DNA of 64,000 nucleotides from Phycisphaerales bacterium (lineage in GTDB: Bacteria > Planctomycetota > Phycisphaerae > Phycisphaerales > UBA1924), in NCBI GenBank assembly GCA_020853975.1, contig JADYXW010000028.1, forward strand, positions 1 to 64,000, read 5' to 3'. The translations under genes were made by a program, and so were the position numbers. Shown piece by piece: positions 60,316 to 64,000 of this stretch. Position 1 is the stretch's first letter. The number at the start of each line of letters is the position of its first letter. The notes under the pieces were generated by a model that was not told the DNA's origin, ran no database searches, and was given only the letters and a program-made list of their open reading frames with translations.

Positions 60316-60390
60316 GCGTGGATCCTTGCGTGGGGAACCGGGTCGAACACGAGAACGCGCCGCGGACGCGCCAGCGCCCGCGGCACGGGA

Positions 60391-60735
<345 letters not shown>

Positions 60736-60788
60736 TCAGAAGCCCGCGAGCGAACCTGAGCCCCGTTGGGGCGAGTGTGGCCCGTCAT

Positions 60789-61733
60789 TCACGCGTGCGC
60801 GTGCTCGTGGCCGTGGGCGTCACCATGCTCGTGGTCATGGTGGGCCAGCAGTGAGATAAACACGGTGGTGAGGAAGACGAAGACGAACGCCTGCAGGAAG
60901 GCGACGAAGAGCTCGAGGAAGTAGATCGCGACGGTCGCGAGGATCGAGACCAGCGAGATCGTTCCGCCCAGGAGCGCGCCCGTCACGCCGTCGGAGAGCA
61001 TCTTGAGGCCCGTCGTGGCGAACATCAGGAGCACCGCGATCAGGATGTGCCCCGCGGTCATGTTCGCGAACAGACGCAGCGCGAGCGCCACGGGCTTGAT
61101 GAACGTCCCAAGGATTTCGATGGGGATCATGATGGGCCAGAGATACCACGGGGTGCCCGCGGTCAGGTGCTTCAGGTAACCCCCAAGGCCCAGCTCTTTG
61201 ACGCCCGCAATGTTGATCACAATGCCCGCGATCGCGGCGAGGGCCGCGGTCACGAAGATGTTGCCCGTGGAGGTCGCGCCGAACAGCCCGCTGACGTGGT
61301 GCCCGCCCGCGAAGTGATCCGCCAGGTGCAGCAGGTCGGTGATGGGCGCCAGGCCCAGCAGGTTGTTGATGAGAATGAAGAAGAACAGCGTCCACAGCAG
61401 GGGCATGAAGCGGTCGGTCCGGTCGCCCAGCAGGGGCTTGACCGAGTTGTCACGCAGGTAGACGCAGATGACCTCGATCATGCCCGCCACGCGGCTGCCC
61501 CCGGGCAGGTAACGCTCGTTCCCCTGGCTCTCGGGGCCCGTCGCGATCTTCTTCGCCGCGTACGCGAGGATGAGGATCGTGAGCGCGCCCGCCAGCACAA
61601 GGTTCCCCACGTGCGCGGACCAGAACCACACGCCGTGCATCCCGAACGCGTCCTTCACCGCAGGCAGCCAGGGCGTGTTGACGACGTGATCGACGGGGTT
61701 GTCGGCGGCGAGGGTGAAGAGGTTCGTGTTCAT
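60789..61733 (-). CDS. atpB: F-type ATP synthase a subunit
   Basis: 314 residues. Membrane stator with half-channels for protons. Six-helix pattern; the essential Arg is in ALALRLFANMTAGHIL, and FFFILINNLLGLAP and LFVAFLQAFVFVFLTTVFISLL are typical. The C terminus is a His/Asp/Glu-rich tail (HHDHEHGDAHGHEHAHA) that may bind metal. The ATG overlaps the stop of the preceding membrane-protein gene (ATGA, 61730-61733), so they are co-translated. It is followed after 68 bp by atpE. Confidence 0.95.
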   Translation of the reverse strand: MNTNLFTLAADNPVDHVVNTPWLPAVKDAFGMHGVWFWSAHVGNLVLAGALTILILAYAAKKIATGPESQGNERYLPGGSRVAGMIEVICVYLRDNSVKPLLGDRTDRFMPLLWTLFFFILINNLLGLAPITDLLHLADHFAGGHHVSGLFGATSTGNIFVTAALAAIAGIVINIAGVKELGLGGYLKHLTAGTPWYLWPIMIPIEILGTFIKPVALALRLFANMTAGHILIAVLLMFATTGLKMLSDGVTGALLGGTISLVSILATVAIYFLELFVAFLQAFVFVFLTTVFISLLAHHDHEHGDAHGHEHAHA

Positions 61734-62176
61734 GCCGAGCCGGCTCCGGATGTCGCACCAGACCTGAGTGCGTGGATCGCCCACATTGATTCCGCGACGA
61801 GGGCCAGCAGGCCCGCCGTCAGCAGCGACGCAAAGAAGCCGGTGGGGTCCGGCTTCATCACCATGTACATCACAACGCCCAGACCAAGCGCGAAGAGCAG
61901 CCTCGCGCCCGAAGAGACCAAGACACCCAGCCCCAGCCGGGCCGGGGTGCGCATCCCCGGCGGAGAAAGAACGAGCAGGCCCAGCAGCGATCCGATCGCG
62001 ACCGGCAGCACGCCAAAGGTCGCGGACTGCGAGGCGTTTGCGTGCGAGCCTTCTGTCTGGCCCAGCAGCCCGGTCGCAAAGAACCCGACGGCGGCGCCCA
62101 TGAGGCACGCGCACGCCAGCCCCCCGATGAGCATCGGGAGTCGAGCGATCGGCGTCTGGGTTCGGGCGCTGTTCAT
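61730..62176 (-). CDS. Small four-helix membrane protein of the ATP synthase operon (AtpI-like)
   Basis: 148 residues with four membrane segments (about 13-38, 52-70, 79-101, 113-134). Its stop overlaps the atpB start. The position matches AtpI (ATP synthase assembly / Mg transport) in other operons, but the sequence resembles AtpI only by topology, so the name is by position. No catalytic motif. Confidence 0.7.
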   Translation of the reverse strand: MNSARTQTPIARLPMLIGGLACACLMGAAVGFFATGLLGQTEGSHANASQSATFGVLPVAIGSLLGLLVLSPPGMRTPARLGLGVLVSSGARLLFALGLGVVMYMVMKPDPTGFFASLLTAGLLALVAESMWAIHALRSGATSGAGSA

Positions 62177-62287
62177 GATGTCGGCGCGGAGTTCACGACG
62201 CGAGGCTTCCCCTCCGCGCGGACCGACCGGCGAAAGGGGCCAAAGGGTAGGTGCGATGATCGGGCTTGGCGAGTTTCCCGGGTGTCG

Positions 62288-62533
62288 TCAGGGCCGGGGG
62301 CCGGGCGGAGGGGCCCCCGCCGCCTTCGCGTCCTTGATGAACCGGACCATCCCCGCAACAAGACCGACCAGAAGTCCCACAAGCAGGGCCCAGGGCTTCG
62401 TCTTGGCGAAGTAGTCCACACCCCACCCCAGAAGCCCACCCGCGATGACCATGGACACAAAGGTCGTCCCGATCGCGAACATCCTTCCAAGCTGGGCCAT
62501 GGTGCCGGGCGGGGTCTGTCGGGGGGTGCTCAC
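62288..62533 (-). CDS. AtpZ/AtpI-family small membrane protein
   Basis: 81 residues, two membrane helices. FVSMVIAGGLLGWGVDYFAKTKPWALLVGLLVGLVAG is typical of AtpZ (putative F0F1-ATPase subunit with a Ca/Mg transporter role). The C terminus is Pro-rich. It is the first ATP-synthase-related gene of the operon; the phosphatase gene ends only 16 bp upstream. Confidence 0.85.
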   Translation of the reverse strand: MSTPRQTPPGTMAQLGRMFAIGTTFVSMVIAGGLLGWGVDYFAKTKPWALLVGLLVGLVAGMVRFIKDAKAAGAPPPGPRP

Positions 62534-62549
62534 ATACCATCGTAGCGTG

Positions 62550-63041
62550 CTACGGACGAGCCTCTCGCTGCAGCATATCGAGTAGCCCGAGGCAGGCTGC
62601 GGTGATCATCTCGCGCATCTGCTCGAAGCCCTCGGGCCCGCCGTAGTACGGGTCCGGCACCTGCAGCGCGTGCTCGGGCTGCCCCGCCAGCGCCGGGTCA
62701 AAGGATCGCAGCAACCTCACCCTCGACTCCGGTGCGCCGGCGCGGAGCAGGTTCCTTTGGTTGTCCAGGTCCATCGCCAGCAGGAGGCCAAAGCGGTCAA
62801 AGTCCACCGCAGGCCTCATCGGGCGTGCCACGTGCTCCGTGTTCAGCCCGTGGCGGCGTGCCACCTCGACCGTGCGCGGGTCCGCTCCATCGCCCGCGTG
62901 CCATGCCCCCGTGCCGCAGGAGTCGATGTCGAACGCGTGCGAAAGGCCCCGCTTCTCAACCAGGTCCAGCATCACAAACTTCGCGAGCGGACTGCGGCAG
63001 ATGTTCCCCATGCACACGAAGAGCAGGCCGTAGCGAGTCAT
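62550..63041 (-). CDS. Low-molecular-weight protein-tyrosine phosphatase
   Basis: 163 residues. The P-loop CMGNICRSP (Cys at residue 10, Arg at 16) and the acid DP of VPDPYYGG near the C terminus are intact, so an active Wzb-like phosphatase. The ATG overlaps the stop of the upstream glycosyltransferase gene as ATGA. Such enzymes often control polysaccharide export with a tyrosine kinase; the neighbouring glycosyltransferase supports this. The link to the atp genes is by operon only. Confidence 0.92.
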   Translation of the reverse strand: MTRYGLLFVCMGNICRSPLAKFVMLDLVEKRGLSHAFDIDSCGTGAWHAGDGADPRTVEVARRHGLNTEHVARPMRPAVDFDRFGLLLAMDLDNQRNLLRAGAPESRVRLLRSFDPALAGQPEHALQVPDPYYGGPEGFEQMREMITAACLGLLDMLQREARP

Positions 63042-64000
63042 GACGCCCGCTCCAGCAGCTCGTTCACGGTTGCGGCGATGCCCGGCCCTTCGGAGTTGAG
63101 CCCCAGCGCCGCGCCGCGCGCCGCGTCCATCGCTCCGGGAGAGGTGAGCAGGTGGTGCACCGCGCGGGAGAGGTCCGCGTGCCCTGGTCCTCGGGACGCC
63201 GCGGACGCCAGTGCGCCTGCGAAGAGCCCCGCCGCCGGTCCGTCTGGAAACGCCACCACCGGCACGCCGCACGCCAGCGCGCGACGCGCGAGCAGCACGT
63301 CCGCCGCGCTGGGCGTTGCGCCTTCGTGCCGGGGCATGATCGCCAGGTCGAGAGCGGGAAACAGCGCCGAGGGAGGCAGGGGAGAGACCAGCAGGTTCGA
63401 CATGCCGGTGACGCGCACATGGCGGAGCGCACGCCGCAGCCCGCCCGTGCCCTGCCAGGCGACGCCCGCCGCAGGCACCCGCGCGATCCGCAGGATTCCC
63501 AGCACGTAGGAGAGCGCTACGCCGGCGATCAGGCCGTCGCCCACGAGCCCGATGAGCGGCAAGCCCGTGGGGACACCAAGCGCGCAACGGAGCCGTTCGC
63601 GCCGTTCCGGACGCGACGGGGCTGAAGGCACGCCGACACCCGCGAGGTCCGCAACGGCGCCGGACTTGTCCTCCGTCATCCGGCCAGACAAGAGATCGGC
63701 ACGCAGAACGCGGACACCTCGGGGGGCCCATGCGTCCGCCATCCGAGCCAGGCCAGCAGACCAGGCCACCACTGCACGCGGGGCGCCGGACCGCCGGAAG
63801 ATCGCCCGGATGGACGGGCCCGCGAGCTTCACGCTGCCCAGGGGTGGCGAGTAGCGTGCCACGGGATCGAGGCCCAGGTCGCGGCCCCAGCGCACGCCCG
63901 CGGACCCCCCCACGACCATCGCGCCCTGGCTCTCGGGGCTCTGCGCCACCGCCTCCGCGCAGAGCACGGCCCCGGCCTCCGCGTCGCTCTCGGAGCGCGC
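63038..64000 (-). CDS. Glycosyltransferase (GT-B-like), partial at window edge
   Basis: At least 320 residues; the frame is open to the window end, so the N terminus is missing. The visible part has a GT-B-like second domain with the acidic-Glu segment MPRHEGATPSAADVLLARRALACGVPVVAFPDG, typical of group 1 glycosyltransferases, and LPLIGLVGDGLIAGV before it. No full donor specificity can be read. Its stop is coupled by ATGA to the tyrosine phosphatase gene. Confidence is moderate because only part is seen. Confidence 0.7.
   Translation of the reverse strand, partial: ARSESDAEAGAVLCAEAVAQSPESQGAMVVGGSAGVRWGRDLGLDPVARYSPPLGSVKLAGPSIRAIFRRSGAPRAVVAWSAGLARMADAWAPRGVRVLRADLLSGRMTEDKSGAVADLAGVGVPSAPSRPERRERLRCALGVPTGLPLIGLVGDGLIAGVALSYVLGILRIARVPAAGVAWQGTGGLRRALRHVRVTGMSNLLVSPLPPSALFPALDLAIMPRHEGATPSAADVLLARRALACGVPVVAFPDGPAAGLFAGALASAASRGPGHADLSRAVHHLLTSPGAMDAARGAALGLNSEGPGIAATVNELLERAS

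Overview
The window is GC-rich, almost fully coding bacterial chromosome of about 58 protein genes, with no rRNA, tRNA, phage, IS element or CRISPR array that I can see. Gene content points to a planctomycete, most likely of the class Phycisphaerae. The clues are a C-terminal sorting signal of the form PTPGA-hydrophobic-RRRR, a planctomycete-style pseudopilin, an outer-membrane lipid A / LPS toolkit (kdsD, an LptC/OstA-like protein, lpxI), a large secretin, and F-type ATPase b and c subunits that carry signal-peptide-like N termini. This taxonomy is inference; no marker gene was searched.

Layout. Region 1-7.2 kb (minus strand) holds a two-partner secretion locus: the transporter TpsB (5292-7190), then a filamentous-haemagglutinin-type TpsA exoprotein whose reading frame is broken near 1858-1931, then three small unknown genes. 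The last of these is a Cys-rich secreted protein with an 18-bp G tract just upstream. Region 7.4-10 kb has secreted proteins: a small lipoprotein, a PEP-CTERM-like protein and a lipoprotein with an endonuclease/exonuclease/phosphatase fold. Region 10-15 kb is housekeeping: rsfS-panD, ogt, xseA-xseB and the prepilin peptidase, followed by an OmpA-type lipoprotein and a severely shortened fasciclin protein (15-16.1 kb).

Region 16-25 kb has scpA coupled to a lone sugar-binding lipoprotein, the divergent kdsD and LptC/OstA pair, and the rpsO-pnp pair. Region 25-35 kb has a GNAT acetyltransferase, a 1054-residue hybrid sensor kinase, recJ, a cobalamin adenosyltransferase, a pseudopilin, lpxI, a TlyA-like methyltransferase and a GT2 glycosyltransferase. 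Region 35.5-41 kb has an nfu-like gene, csrA, and a tight four-gene cassette (nucleotide-sugar dehydrogenase, glycosyltransferase-like protein, radical SAM/SPASM-like enzyme, SAM methyltransferase) that I rate the best candidate for an undescribed pathway.

Region 41-47 kb has a UVR-motif protein divergent from a primary-type sigma factor, then a secreted unknown protein, a thioredoxin reductase, a methyltransferase-like protein and a PQQ sugar dehydrogenase. Region 47-51 kb has an ISC iron-sulfur operon (iscS-iscU-iscA) with an ACT-domain gene, and an anti-sigma / anti-anti-sigma pair. Region 51-55 kb is the secretin. Region 55-64 kb has a LOG-family protein, an M29 aminopeptidase, pgk, and an ATP synthase operon limited to atpZ-atpI-atpB-atpE-atpF-atpH, headed by a tyrosine phosphatase and a truncated glycosyltransferase gene.

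The common theme is the cell envelope: LPS core and lipid A enzymes, outer-membrane secretion (TPS and type II / type IV pilus parts), surface sorting and surface sugar enzymes occur throughout, mixed with conserved housekeeping operons.
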